Shown one piece after another: positions 46,301 to 59,110 of a stretch of DNA of 64,000 nucleotides. Below the pieces are notes generated by a model. It saw only the letters and a list, made by a program, of their open reading frames with translations, ran no database searches and was not told the origin of the DNA. The first letter of the stretch is position 1; each line of letters starts with the position of its first letter. Origin of the DNA: Nyssa sinensis. Lineage: Eukaryota; Streptophyta; Magnoliopsida; Cornales; Nyssaceae. A program made the translations under genes and the position numbers. Location: contig CM018041.1 of NCBI GenBank assembly GCA_008638375.1, positions 7,431,501 through 7,495,500 on the forward strand. The letters are read 5' to 3'.

Positions 46301-48232
46301 GCCACTTACCAGCAAAATTAACTAGTGGAAAAGGTTTTGATAAATCAAGAGACATGTAATTATATATCACTATGTAAGAACTAGTGAAATTTTTAATTCT
46401 TTGAAGCCTGCTAAGCAAATTATATTTGCACTTAAAATCTCAAACAAATTCATGAGCCAGAAACTAAAATATATAATATGCTTCTACAACAACATGGTAA
46501 ACATTACAAAGAATCATTGAATTGATGGATACATGAACAAAGAAAAATGTTTGAAATTATATAGTGACAATCAAAAGCAACCAATAAAGTAGAATGCATT
46601 GTCAAATGGCAAGGCTGCTGCCAGCATTCTATAAATTATCAATATAAAGATGAGGAATTGTGCATAGGCTTGCATGATTTATTTTTTCATTTCTTTGGGT
46701 GATAAGTGATCAGATTGCATAAATTAAAGTAGTGTCATAATCATATGATATATCCTATATAAATGCCAAATTCCAGAAATTTTAATCTACAAAGTTAAAA
46801 CATGCACCTGCAACACAAATCTCTGCAAGCAAGGACACGCCTTTATCAAGGAAGTGAATTCAAGGAGACTATCATCATCCCATGCTCCAACTTTTAATAT
46901 TAATTGCTTGAGCTTAGGAAACTCGGGGAATGCAACAAGCTTTATATTTTCCTAGAAATGTGGAAGCAAGAGTAAGGCACCATGACAATAATATAGTCAA
47001 CCAAAAGAGAAACAGATATAATTGAATTGTATATACTACCTCCGGACGATAGATGTCCAATGTAAGAATCTCTAGGTGAGAAAGACAGCATGAAATCTGG
47101 TAAAAGACATTATTTTCAAACCCGGAAAATCCCTCCCCAATAGATATCTCATCAAGCATTGGAACATTACTGAGAAGCAAGTTTATCCCCGGCCCTAAGT
47201 AACTGAATGAGATGAGATTTGTGTCGCAGATTTCAATTGTTTCTATGCCCAAACAGAAGACTATCTCTAAGTACTTCAACATGAGGGTTGGACCAGCAAC
47301 TCTTACATTTACCAAATCTCCGGAGCCATGTATAGACAAGTATTGTAGAACAGGACAGTTGGATAAAAAGTACTCAAAAACTTCTCCACTCACATTTACA
47401 CATTTAAAAGACAAAAACTTGATAGACTTGAAGCCAGCAAATGTAGAGGGACTCACACCGGGTAAAATTGAACTCGGGTGCTTCAAGGAAGACCCTTTAG
47501 CTGGACCCACAAGTTTATATGGAAAAGTATAGTTGCGTGAAGGCTGGCGAAGAGACTCACCATTTTCTAACAAGTCCAACTCAAGCTTTTGAACTCTTTT
47601 TGCTACGGCAAATTTAATCCATCTATCAATAGCACATTTAGAAGTTCTATCCAAATCAAAACAAATTCGGAATTCATCTATAGTTGGGCCTGTATGCTGT
47701 CTCATGACACGATTCACCCAATTGATATACTTAGGCCTTTCCCCGTTACGTGATTTCGGTTCAGTAGCTATTTTATCTAATGCTTCATCAGAATCAAAAC
47801 TGAGTCCGGTGATACATGTCCAGAGGTACCTCCATCGTCTGGAAAGGACACTGGTAAACACTGCCTCCTTAAGTGGCAAGCGGGACAGTATGGAAATAAT
47901 AATATCATCCGGCAACTGACTAATCCGATCATCTGAATTATAGCCTCCCTTGAAACATAATTGATTGCCAAAAAAGAAAGAAAGAAAGAACGAGTTAGGG
48001 TATTCAAAATTAATCATTTTTTTTTTATATAAGATGATTAATTAAATCTAATGAAGACAATGTTCATCATGAGAAATCATCAATTCTTGTTGCATTAAGC
48101 CTCTCAAATTTCAGCAACAAAAATACAATGATGAAATAAACGAGATGAATCGAAAGATTCACACATTCTTTTAACTCTTTAAACTAGAAATGGGTTCACC
48201 TTGTGTTGGCTGAGTCGCACCCTTCTCCCCAT
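43372..48232 (-). CDS. F-box/LRR/FBD protein
   Basis: Probably the substrate-recognition subunit of an SCF ubiquitin ligase; the target is unknown. Four phase-0 exons: 48232-48200 (MGRRVRLSQHK), 47948-47040, 46951-46808 and 43677-43372, giving 463 residues. The F-box lies near residues 17-55 (DRISQLPDDIIISILSRLPL, then VFTSVLSRRWRYLWT). Degenerate leucine-rich repeats follow (FKSIKFLSFKCVNVSG, LSNCPVLQYLSIHG, LMLKYLEIVFC, LSHLEILTLDIYRPE). The last exon is FBD-like: CPHQYLKLVEMVGYYGR, DVELAMYFIENAIALQKIVI, DPRNQ. A non-coding 5' exon is likely at about 48580-48680, with its donor at CTCAAG|GTTGG on the minus strand. The last intron is 3.1 kb while the intron before it is only 88 bp. No stop or shift was seen, so it appears intact. 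Confidence 0.9.
43678..46807 (-). other. 3.1-kb last intron of the F-box gene
   Basis: Mostly unremarkable AT-rich DNA. On the plus strand near 45271-45345 a frame reads DHCTWRKYGPQPVRKMIGC and reaches a stop seven codons later. It contains WRKYG, the core of plant WRKY DNA-binding domains, and may be a decayed WRKY fragment or chance. A plus-strand frame at 44707-44904 and a minus-strand frame at 45574-45804 match nothing I know. Confidence 0.45.
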
Positions 48233-49920
48233 TTGACAGATACTTCGCTCTGTCACAGATTTTAACTCAATTACAAACTGAAAACAAGTAGTCAAGAATC
48301 ATCACAAGCCAGGTGAAATTATAAATTAATATATTCAAATATATATGTATATATATATATATATGTAAAAAACACATTAACATATAAAAAATGTAAATAA
48401 ATTAATATGGGGAAAATTCTTTCGAAGCCGTCCTCTTCATCGTCTGCGGTTGCTTTTATTTATGTATATATATATATAGACACACACACACACACACATA
48501 CATACTCCTATATAATTCCGGCGTTCACAAATCACAACAATAAATAATAAATTACAGAGAGAAACTGGGGGCCCAACCTTGAGAATGAAGTATGAAATTG
48601 TGTGCTGTTGGCTGTTGCTGAAATTTCAAGAGTAGCTGTGTCGGATGAGAGAGAGGGCTTTCGCCCCCAGGGAGAAACTCAAAACCTACAAAATATATAT
48701 ATAATTCTTAATTTTTAATAAGACAATAAATAATAATATTTGATCTATTTTCCTGCAATCTTTCATTTAATTTTACCAGTTGTGGCGGTACGCGAGCTGC
48801 TGAGCATGTGCCCAAGGACTGGGCTTGGAAGATTAGATGGGCCGGCCTTTTTTATGATCAGCCCATATAAAAATTGTTGGATGGTTTCACAACAAGTATG
48901 GGCCAAAACTACAATGTATTTTTTAGTGGATCCGGATCATTACATGTCAGTACACAGATGATACGAGAGTATTGAAAGAACAGACCACTCTTGACAGTTT
49001 CGTTCAAGAATTTTTTCAAAACTTCAACATAATCGAGTCCTAGCCTTCAATTGAGAAGCTCTTATTAATAAAATTTCAATAATAAAATAATGTTGTCAAA
49101 AGTTTACTAAATTTTAACTCTCGAATTGCATGGCGACTCGACAATGAATTATGAAAGTGATACAATTATTTGTTACTGTCACATTATTAAGAAGTCAAGT
49201 TTTCGATAAAATATTTGAAAAGTATAGCATATCTATAATTAATTCAATTCAATAAATTTTATCCTAATTATTTGGTATCATCGGTACAAAAATCATATCT
49301 TGTCATTTTATTCTAAGGCCATCCATCAGGTTAAATCTCTTATTCACGATAAACAAAAATTAGATCCAAATCTCAACAAATAATCAAATCCTAATCTTAA
49401 CCCTCTCTTCTAAATGTTTTTTGAATGAAATTAATCACACCATTGGCGATAGAGCTCTACCCCTATTATCATCACTGAGTACCGAGTATCCGACATAAAT
49501 TCCTAGGAAATCCATTGACCGATACAATCCTATGTTTTGAAACAAGAGTTTTTCATGCTAGTCAATCTGTTGCCAAATTTGCTTCACGATATATATATAT
49601 ATATATATAGATATGCTTAAAAGTAATCATTATGTTCTTTTGCCTAATAATATTAATACAATCCTTAATTATGCTATAAATCTTCCATAAACAATTTTAA
49701 CACATATCTAGTTCCAATACATAAATTGAAGGAATGTCACTGAAAATACAAGGTCTATGTCACAGGGAAAAAGAAAAAGAACAAGAACAAATCAACATCA
49801 TCATATCTACTACTTCCACATTATATTGAAAGAGTGGGGAAAATTTTTTTGAAAGGGAAGCATTGAATTGTTTATCGCCATTGCTGCCTTCACTGAGAGA
49901 AGTCATGAGAGATTCAGAAC
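48233..49920. other. F-box upstream region and intergenic DNA
   Basis: The first ~450 bp should hold the 5' UTR and promoter of the F-box gene, interrupted by (AT)n and (AC)n tracts at 48340-48370 and 48467-48500. From about 48700 to 49920 I see no gene. The last few hundred bases are probably the 3' UTR of the oxygenase-like gene. Confidence 0.45.
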
Positions 49921-52900
49921 TTAGATACGGTATCTATCAAGCGGATCTTTAAGAGGGAGCCGTTCATGGTAGATTCTCCATGCATAGTCCTCGAAAGAAA
50001 ACGAGTTGAACAGCCTATCTTCTCTGCTATCTGCATTGCTGTCATCATCTTTGTCGACTCCATCTTCTTCGCCACCAACATTTAGTCCTGTAACGAGGGG
50101 AGAGACAATGCTGTCTATAGGAAGAGTCACCAGCAGTGACATTGTTATGCACCGCGCATTGCTGCCATCTCCCAGGCTTGGAACTGGTCTTCCCCTAACT
50201 TTCTTTAACTTCCCATTGCTCCATACCTATCATTCATGCATACAAAATGAAAGAAAGCTAAATGGCTTTTTAATCATGCTAAACAAGAGTTGTCATATAC
50301 AAGAAATGGGAAATGGAGTGTAGGGAGAGAGTAATTCTAGAAGATTAGTGTTATCATTTTCTTTTCGAATAATGCTACATCCACCTAAAAAAAGGTCACC
50401 GGATTCATTTACAACATGCCATAAACATTAATTAATTTCAAAAATACCCTCAAAACATCGGGTGAACAAAATAGGTAACCAAATCCCGTATATAAATCAT
50501 TTCTCTTTTCATTTTTAGCATGAAGGTGGGCAGCCATAGGATGATATTTGGACACAATCTGGGGTCTAAAGCTCCCACAGCCTTAACCTACTAAAATAAT
50601 AGTATCTTCAAATCTACATAATTCATAAAGTTACATCTATATACAGTGTTTCATAAAGCAGGTGAACGCAAACACTTCTTTTTTCTTTCTTTTTTTTCCC
50701 TTTGTTTTCAGTTACAAAATGCCAACACTTGTAAGTCACTGTTATCATGACTGAAGATGAACAAGGTCAATTATCCAAATCCTAAAATGTCCTTATTTTA
50801 AACAAGTTAAAAATGAAAAATAAAAACCTAAACTCCCACAAAAAAAACAGTGACTCACATTATTGCAGTAGGAATTTGTGTATTTAGAATTTCAGATGCT
50901 ACAAAAATGAAACATGTTATGCATAACTATTTTTCTCACAAAGTGAGACCCACTAAATGTTAGTGGGTCCCATTACCATGCCTGAGAAAATAGGACAAAA
51001 AAATCCAATAAATTAATATGAAATGTCCATATGCCTCAGAGATTCACTCTCAGGTGTCTCAATTTTTAGATGGCAATGCAATGGCAAGTCTCAAGTATCT
51101 GATCTCATGATCTCACATCCTGCATCACTTGATAATGTTTGGACAATATATATGAATTGTCAATATGGTCATAAGTTTCAATCATATTATATTGGGCTCC
51201 AAGACAATGCCATTAATATATTAACCAATCCAAGCCTAGCTTAGCTGGCCTGGCCCATCTGCATTGTATAAGTATACATTTTTCTTCTCGTGTATGCTCA
51301 TTTTCTGTTCGTTATAATTTTTTTTTCCATAATAAGTCAAATGCACGCGCCAACATTTACTATGTGTATGTGATATAGATTTTATAAAACTCGCATGGAG
51401 CTAAGACTTTGGAAAACCTTTCACGTGCAAATTTTTTTATTTAGCTAACAAAAAGATTTTGCAAAACCATCACAGATAAGTGTGTGTTTGGTTCAACTTT
51501 GTCCAAAACAGACTTTTTGACAATTAAGTGTTTGGTTCAGCTTATAAACTGTATTGAAAGAATAAGCTTAAAACAGGCGTTTTGGTTAAATTATTAGGAG
51601 AAACTTTTTCAAATCACACTTTTTGACCATTTATCCAAACAAGCCTTCAATTTGTTAAGAGGAAAAATTGCTTTCCTCCATTTAAATTTTAAAATTTTAT
51701 TTTATACAACCATCACACGAAGTGACTCTACCAATACCAAAATCACAATGGCCATTAAAACTTGGACACCTATGGGGAAGGTTTGAAGACGCACCTAAAC
51801 ATGATGAATTGTTCATTGACCAAGCCGAATGGGACCTTGGCGCTTGCAGGAGTTTATGGTGGGATTGTCATTTAGATTTGAATATTCGTATAGAATTCAC
51901 ACGAATTTCGCAAAATACTTAAATCTAAAGTCATCCGGTAAGACCATCCACCAAAGATTTCCTCGTTTGTGTGACTACACGTTATAATTTCTTGAAAAAT
52001 TGATGAATGAAATCTATGAACCTATCATAATGAATTTTTTCCCCCTAAACTTACAAAGAAAATGTGAAAGGGTTGAACCACCCAACTCATCATATATCCA
52101 TTTTTTAATATTATCACATTAAATTACATATCACGTGCCAAACAAGAGATGATTAAGACTTTGAGAGCCCTAATTTCAAATCTACCCGCAACAATCTATT
52201 AATTATTAGTTAGGTTGAGTGGGGTCCGGTTGGCGGCGATCGTATGGCCATTTCAAGCTTCTGTGCCGGTTTACTCGCTGTCAACCGGACCCCGATACAC
52301 ACCGGGTAAAAAAAAACCAGATTCATATGGCAAATCAAAATCATATGATAAATGAGATTCTTTCCACAGCGATTCGCAAAATAAACAAGTTTAACTCTTT
52401 AATTTATTTGAACTCGATTTAATAACTACTCAACTCGGTTGATTTGAGATTAATTGAAAAATTAACAATTCAATACCCGTCTAGACTCATTCACACACAG
52501 TCCTATGCAATAGAACACAAACTAAGAAATGAAAGTTTACCTGACCAATGTCACCGAGTGTGACTAGGACCGAGTCGACCTGGGGAGAGGCAGAAACCCA
52601 ACCCGAGTCGGCCAACAGCGAGTACTTCTGGCACCTGATCTGGTACTGTAACCCGACTATATACGGGTAAAACCTACCCGATATTACCGGTTTAATTCCA
52701 GGTGAGCCCTCAGATATCCACATCAAAGAACAGACTTTAGTGGGGTCCACTCGGGCCGGGTTCTCAAATCCCAAGGGGCACGATAACGCCTGGATGACGT
52801 CCAACCCTACTTTCTCCATTTCACGAGTGAACTCACCAAGCGAAGTTAGGGACAACTCGGTTGACTCGGTGGAGCATGAAGAGTCGAAACAGAACGATTC

Positions 52901-53335
52901 GCCTGTTCCGCTGTCGTCATCGTCATCGTCGTAGTCGTAGCCGAGCGGCCAGTTTTTTGGAACGGATAGTTGCTTTTTGTCGTGAGGGAGATTGAAGAGA
53001 GAGAGTGACTCGGACTCGGCTGAGAGTGCGAGTTGGGAGGGAATGGAGTGGTTGGTGAGTTGGAAGAACCCGAGTTCAGAAGAGGCGAGGAGGTTATTTT
53101 TTAGAGTGGGGTTTGGGTCGGAGAGCGAGATGAGAGGAGGCGTACATGTGGCAAGGGGGCGACGGCGAATAGGGAGGGAGAGAGTAGGTGGGAGGCGGTG
53201 GAGTAATCGGGCGAGAGTATCTGCAGCGTCTGATGAGGACAGAGGACTGGGTTGGGTTGATGGCGTTGGCGGCGGAGCTGCGGTGGTGCCGTACGGGTTT
53301 GGGAGGTGGTCTTGTTTGTGAGTTGAGGACGCCAT
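49921..53335 (-). CDS. 2OG-Fe(II) oxygenase-like protein lacking the iron-binding histidines
   Basis: Two phase-0 exons, 53335-52541 and 50226-49921, joined at TLGDIGQ|VWSNGKLKKV across a 2.3-kb intron; 366 residues, the usual length of plant 2OG dioxygenases. The start is the ATG of MASSTHKQ at 53335; an upstream in-frame ATG at 53380 is less likely. The N-terminal DIOX_N region is visible (PPLISLSDPN, ASSELGFFQLTNHSIPSQLA). The C-terminal part aligns by eye with the double-stranded beta-helix: FYPYIVGLQYQI, DSVLVTLGDIGQVWSNGKLK, ARCITMSLLVTLP, and an EDYAWRIYHERLPLKDPLDR end. Where active enzymes have HxD the sequence is LADSG (about residues 241-245). The distal His position reads VRGRP, and RxS is replaced by RCI. 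A catalytic role is therefore unlikely; the function is unknown. A poly-Asp run follows LGYDY. Confidence 0.82.
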
Positions 53336-53480
53336 GTGAAGACAGCAACACGAGAGATACAGAGAGATTTTTTGGTGCATATATATATGACGATGAGATA
53401 TATCCCCTGCCCCTTAGCGCGTAGCAACACGCGAACGTAACTTGACTCGCGGCGGGACGCTATCGCCATCTCAATCAGAA
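53336..53480 (-). promoter_or_regulatory. Core promoter of the oxygenase-like gene
   Basis: On the minus strand CATATATATATGCACC at about 53377-53392 is a likely TATA box about 45-55 bp before the start codon. Upstream GCGCGTAGCAACACGCGAAC (53418-53437) contains two CGCG cores. A related motif occurs at about 55338-55358. Confidence 0.4.
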
Positions 53481-54786
53481 ATTATAAAGTTGGCATCGTG
53501 AATGTGGTGCATTGTTTATCATAAATTTTAATATTTTTTTAAAATTTATGTTGAAATTATTTATCAAATATTTTTAGAAGTCTTTGCAATGACAATTGAA
53601 CCACAATAATAGTTGATGACTTGTGACTTTATATAATGATGTGAAAACATCAATCTTATTAAATAATTATTCCAAAATATCAACACAAAAGTTGTTGATT
53701 TTTTTTTATTAGTTGTTTTTCATTATTTTTAAAATTTTATCAAAATAAATAATTTCAGTCATTTTCACCCAAGTTGATTCTTTTTTATTTATTTTTTACT
53801 ACAGTAATAAAAGGATAAATTATTTTAAATATGTGTGCGGGGTGCACGGGTGGTGCTCACATTCTGACTTGTCATGTGATTAGAATTTTTTTTTTAATAA
53901 ATTGATTCGAGATATCATGAATCAGTTTATGCGCACATCTTTATCTGTGATAATCAGACTCTTTTTTTTAATTCTAACTATCAAAAATCGACACTAAAAA
54001 AACTCGAATTCGATATATTTTAACTATCTTATCTTGATACGTTTTCACTAAAATTAATTTCTAAGTTAGTAATTGTACAAAATGCATCTTTTGAATTGAG
54101 ACTTCCCTTAAAATAAATTGTTCAAAAGAAATCTACATTATAAATTTAATAATAAGTGCAGATTTATAAGCCGTTTGAATAAAATAATTTAGAGAGAAGA
54201 AAAAATTTAAGTGGATGAAATCAAAATCTCTTGTAAAAATAAAAATAAAAATTGAATTTTTATGTTCACTTCATAAATCTATTCAAAAATATAAAAATTA
54301 TTAAAAATGAAAAATATGAACCATTGTCTCAATTTGAATAATATAAAATTTAAAAGAAAATTCCAAAATAAATTAGATTGAATATGGGAATTCCTAACTA
54401 AAATTATAAATAAAATTAAAATTTTAAAATAATAAAAATATCAAAATCTTACTTTTAATTGATCATGAGTGTTTAGGCATGATTATGAGAAGTAACAAAT
54501 CTATCTACCTCACAATCTAAATAATGAAATAATTACTATATTTTTTTATTTTTTCTCTTGTATCTCCCATTTACCTTATCATCCATTTTCTTTTCTTTTC
54601 GAAACTTATATTTGTATCTGCAGTTTATCTTATCATTGTTTTATTTTCTATTCAAAACTTCACCAATCTTTTATATTTATATTAAAGACGTCTTTTGAAC
54701 TAAAAAATAGATAAATAAAAAATAAAAGAAGGTTTTTTTTCTCCAAAAAAAAATACTTTTGTACAGATCAATATGAATGAGTTTAG
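53481..54786. other. Intergenic, no gene seen
   Basis: AT-rich with poly-A and poly-T runs. No protein similarity. Confidence 0.6.
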
Positions 54787-55256
54787 GATAAATTACATTT
54801 CTCTCCTGAAATTTTTGACAATTATAAAAATATCTCTTGAGATTTTGAAATTATATTGATATCTTTTATTTTTACTAACAAATTATATATACATCCCCTC
54901 CAGTCTAATTTTTTTTTTATTTTGTAGTTTTTTATTTTGACCAAACTTTCTAACTTATTTTTTATTTTCAAATAAATATTAATTAAAATATTTTTTGCAA
55001 AAAAAATATAAGTTATTTATCTTAAATTTATTTATATGCAAAATGGAAAAAAAAACTTTAAAAAAATAGAAAAAATGGTCAAAATTTTAAAAATATAAAA
55101 ATAAATTAATAAAATGAAAGAAATATTTTATTATTTTAAAAAAAATAGACTATATAAGAGGTATTTCAAATTTATTAATAAAAATAAAGAAGATAAGTGA
55201 GATTATCTTTATGATTACCAAAAATTTCAACAAAAATTATTATAATTTATCCTTTA
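54787..55256. mobile_element. Fold-back element, GGATAAATTATA family
   Basis: Left end GGATAAATTACATTTC, right end TATTATAATTTATCC. The arms carry ACTAACAAATTATATATACA on the left and its complement-like TCAAATTTATTAATAAAAA on the right. The centre has TTTTTGACCAAACTTTC-like and AAAAATGGTCAAAATT partners. Confidence 0.75.
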
Positions 55257-57279
55257 ACTTACTTCAATATGAAAAAAAATAATAAAATTTACATGAATAA
55301 AGGGAAAGGCTTGAGTTAAGTCAGCCTCGGTCTATGAGCGCGTAAAGACACGCGAACATAATGTGTGTGACTCGTGGCCTACATCAATTGGCAGAAGTGG
55401 CCGTTTGCATGACACTTGCAATGGACTACGCACCACTGAATCTTTTTTTTTTGGTGGGGGTGAATGGCAGGCCGCAGGCCTGTTGCGAGGGAATTTGTGC
55501 CTCTGATGGCTGGCGTGGGTTACATTACATGTTTTGGTCTTTTGTTTACAGAATTTCATGGACATAACAAAAAAACATCATATATGGAGCCCTGCCCCCC
55601 CTCTGCTGTCTTAATCAGATGTCCTATATATATATATGTTTATGTGTCCCTATGCTGGCTGTTGCTGTTTAGTGGGTCCCCACAACCCTTTTGATAAAGT
55701 GCTTCAAAGAGTGTGGGAACCTGTTTATCAACCTTTGATATGTTTGAATTTCAATATTTCTCTGTCCACCTCCATTCCAACTTTTCATGATTTAAGCAAA
55801 CTTAACCTTAAATTGAAGAGTAATGTTTTGTGAATTATATTTTTTCTAGACACATATGTAACGTATATTCTCATAAGCATAGAACTTATACTTATCATAC
55901 TTTTATAAATCACACACACGTGAGTGTATGTGTTTATATATGTGTCATAAAATATTATTTTAAATTAAATTAGACATATTTTATTTTAATTTGAATTATA
56001 AATGTTTATTTCTCTTGTATGGAAATGGAATCAGGTGAAATTCAATTATAGTGAAATGAGATAAATCTTACTTCTGTACGAGAGAAATGAATATCATTAT
56101 TTTAAGTTTGAAATGGATTACTCCATCTCAACTCGAACCTTTCAAATTAAGTTAAGCTATTCCTTGGGTTGCGTTGTGTTGTGTGTAATAAGCAATCATT
56201 TTTTTTTTTAATATAATCATGTAGCGATAAAAAATCAAATTTATGTCAATTGTATTGAAATTGGGTATTTACGCTAATTATGTCATCTCCAAAAGAGATA
56301 GTTGTGTTTTTGTTAATAGGCCATGTCAGCAAAATGAACCACAGCAAATTTGTTACTTGAAAAAAGAAGTTATAATTATACTTTTTTTTATTTAAAATTT
56401 GTGGGATTCAATAAATATATAAGATTATTTTATTTTTATATCAAAAAATTTTGAAACCGGCTTAATTAATATAAAATATAAAAAATATTAAAATTTACTT
56501 TGTCAAATTTTAATGTAGGGAGATGACTTTAATACCCTTTTTTTTTCCCTTCATTTCTTGGATAATGTCTTAGAGAGAATCTTCTTCTTCTTTTTCTGGT
56601 ACAATTTTCAATGTCAGTCTTGGACCAATGCCGTGGGGTGTCTTTATTTTAAATTCTTCTAATTTCAATCGTTAAGCATCTAACAGATCTATTCAAAGGA
56701 TAAAGGCAGGCAAAATTCAAAATTATATCATGATTTGACTAATATACCTGTCATTAGTGTTAATGACCGTTACTAAAAACCTGTATAAGCAGGACGGACA
56801 CTGACTAATAACCCTCAGGTAACAAGAGTGTGGGTACAAGAAAATTGAAACTCAACCATACATGGATAGGACAATGTTCTGAATGAGAATTACTCATACT
56901 AAAACCCCCGAGTCATTTGAGCTTTTGGGTTAAGTTGGTTAGCTCACATTGTTGCATCTTTCTCGTTCATTTTTTTTTTTTTTTTTCTATATCCGAGGAT
57001 GGGCCAACTAAGGACTTGCATTCCTCAAAAAAAAATTATTCAGGATTTTTTTTTTTATAATTTTCCAAAAACAAAATTAATATAACTTTTAAATTTATTT
57101 TTTATTCTCCAAATTTAATTTTTTTTTATACTTTGTTTAATAAAACTTTTATTGACTTTTTTTTAATTTTTTTTATATATATCTTAAAGTTGTTTAAATA
57201 TCTCTTTTTTAAATAAATTTAATTATCTATAGAAAAATATTATATCAACCAATATTAAATTTTTATATTTTTTAAATAA
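55257..57279. other. Intergenic, no gene seen
   Basis: A GC-richer patch at 55320-55700 includes GCGCGTAAAGACACGCGAAC. Short open frames there are not recognisable. The rest is AT-rich. Confidence 0.5.
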
Positions 57280-57700
57280 TTAAATTACACTGACTTCTTA
57301 TAAAAATTTTAAAATTGTACTGACCTCTCTTACTTTACTTGACAAATTACAAATACTCTCTTTAAGCTAAATTTTCTTTTTAAAATGTCAAAACTGCTTA
57401 TTTCATATGTTTTTTTTTTTTTTTTTTTGACCAATTTTTTATTTTCAAAAATTATTAATTAAAATCTTAATAAGTTATTTACCTTAAATAAAAATAAAAA
57501 ATTGTTAAAAAAGTAAGAAAATTTTGGTCAAAATTTAAAAAAAATTATAATTAAGACAATTTTGTTATTTTTTAAAGATAATTTGACTAAAGCATAATAT
57601 TTGTAGTTTATCAAGTAAAAAATAATTTAGTATAATTTAAAAAAATTTAATATAATTATTAAAAATTTCACAAAAAAGTATTATAATTTATCACTATTAA
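57280..57700. mobile_element. Fold-back element, GGATAAATTATA family
   Basis: AAATTACACTGACTTCTTAT opens the left arm and TATTATAATTTATC closes the right arm. TACTTGACAAATTACAAATA on the left pairs with TATTTGTAGTTTATCAAGTA on the right, and GTCAAAACTG pairs with ACAATTTTGTTATTTT. Almost the whole length is self-complementary. Confidence 0.75.
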
Positions 57701-58739
57701 ATTTATGACTAAATTTTTATTAAAAAAAACTGTTCGTCTAAAATAAATTGTTGTCCCATCCTTGCGACCGGCGCACTCGGAAGAGCCGTACACCGGACAT
57801 AGTCAGGCAAACACCTATTTGGGTAGCACTTTGAGGTTGGCAAAGCGTCAATCATTCGACCTCCCTTTTGAGAGCAGCTCCAAAGGAGTTGCTATTTTGA
57901 GGTACCAAAAATCTTATTTGCAACTTTGAATAGTGTTATGATACTCCTGAATTATAAATCTGCTCTAATAATAAGTGTCAAAATGGAATATCATTTTAAT
58001 ATTTTAATATTTTTTATTAAAAAATATAATTAAACTTAACAGTTATATTTTAACGAATATAGTTTTCATAACAGTTTAATTTAAATTAATTTTTTAAATT
58101 AAATTACAAAAATTAATTTAATTTAAAAAATTAATTTAAATTCTAACAATTAACTAAATTTAAAAAATTATTTAATTATAAAAATTAGTTAAATAAATAA
58201 AATCATCCTAAATTTATAGAATAATTTTTGGAGTGATTTTTTGGGCTTTGGTAAGTTTTCTCTTCACAAACACCCCCTATATTTATAAAATTCTTTGTTG
58301 AAATAGAATTGTTGGAACAGTAAAAATGAAAATAGTTTCAACCGTTAAATGACACTTCTCCATTTTCTATCTCTAAAGTTTGTAAAAATAGCACCCCAGA
58401 ATGTTGGATGCCATTTTGTAACCTCATATGCCACTACCCTTGTTGGAGTAGAAAATTTTGAGTTTGGGGTGCCATTTAACGATTATAGGTTTGGTACACC
58501 GGATGACACACCCCTTTTGAGCTGCTGTGAGGTAAAGCACTTCCCAGTTCCCATTTTGCCAGTTATTGCCTGCCAATTTAGAACCTTAAATTTTCCGTCA
58601 AAGGTTGGCTTTCAAAGGAGATGAGGTTCAAATATGCAAGGATCATTGAAAAAAGGTTTTAGATTAGTGGCATTGGGCATGCGCTTTGACTTGTGTGCTA
58701 AAAAAAGTACCACTCAATTATTATTATTTTTTAAAATAA
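57701..58739. other. Intergenic with possible MITE
   Basis: GAGAGCAGCTCCAAAGGAG at 57871-57889 is short-range palindromic around CTCCAAAGGAG and resembles the ends of small DNA transposons, but no matching right end was fixed. A less AT-rich patch at 57760-57850 and open frames at 58350-58620 match nothing known. Confidence 0.4.
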
Positions 58740-59110
58740 AGGATATATATTATAAAATACTGACCTTTTTTTTAAATTTTCATAATTACATTAATTTTTT
58801 TTTAAATTTTAAAAATTATATTAATTTTTCTTGTTTTATCTGATAATATTCAAATACCTCATCTAATTAAATTTTTATTCAAAATGATAAAATTACTCAT
58901 TTTATTTATTTACTTTTACATTTTTTAAATTTTGACAATTTTTTTAAACTTTTTTAAAAGAATTTTTTTATTATTTTATATTACAATAAATTTTAGATAA
59001 ATATTTTTTTATTTTATATAAAAATAAAATTTAAGGTTTTTATTAATATTTAATTAAAAAAATGGTCAAATTTAAAAAAAAAAAATGAATAAATGAATGA
59101 TAGTTATTGA
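58740..59110. mobile_element. Fold-back element, truncated family member
   Basis: Left arm ATACTGACCTTTTTTTTAAA, then CTGATAATATTCAAATACC, TTCAAAATGATAAAATTACT and ATTTTGACAATTTTTTT, followed by AAAATGGTCAAATTT. The distal right arm is missing or diverged. Confidence 0.5.

Noticed and set aside
52992..53351. Plus- and minus-strand frames of 85-122 codons
   Set aside because: Alternative frames of exon 1 of the oxygenase-like gene, without domain similarity.
57750..57860. GC-richer patch resembling a possible organellar or rRNA insertion
   Set aside because: I could not match it to any plastid, mitochondrial or rRNA sequence I know. Too short to call.
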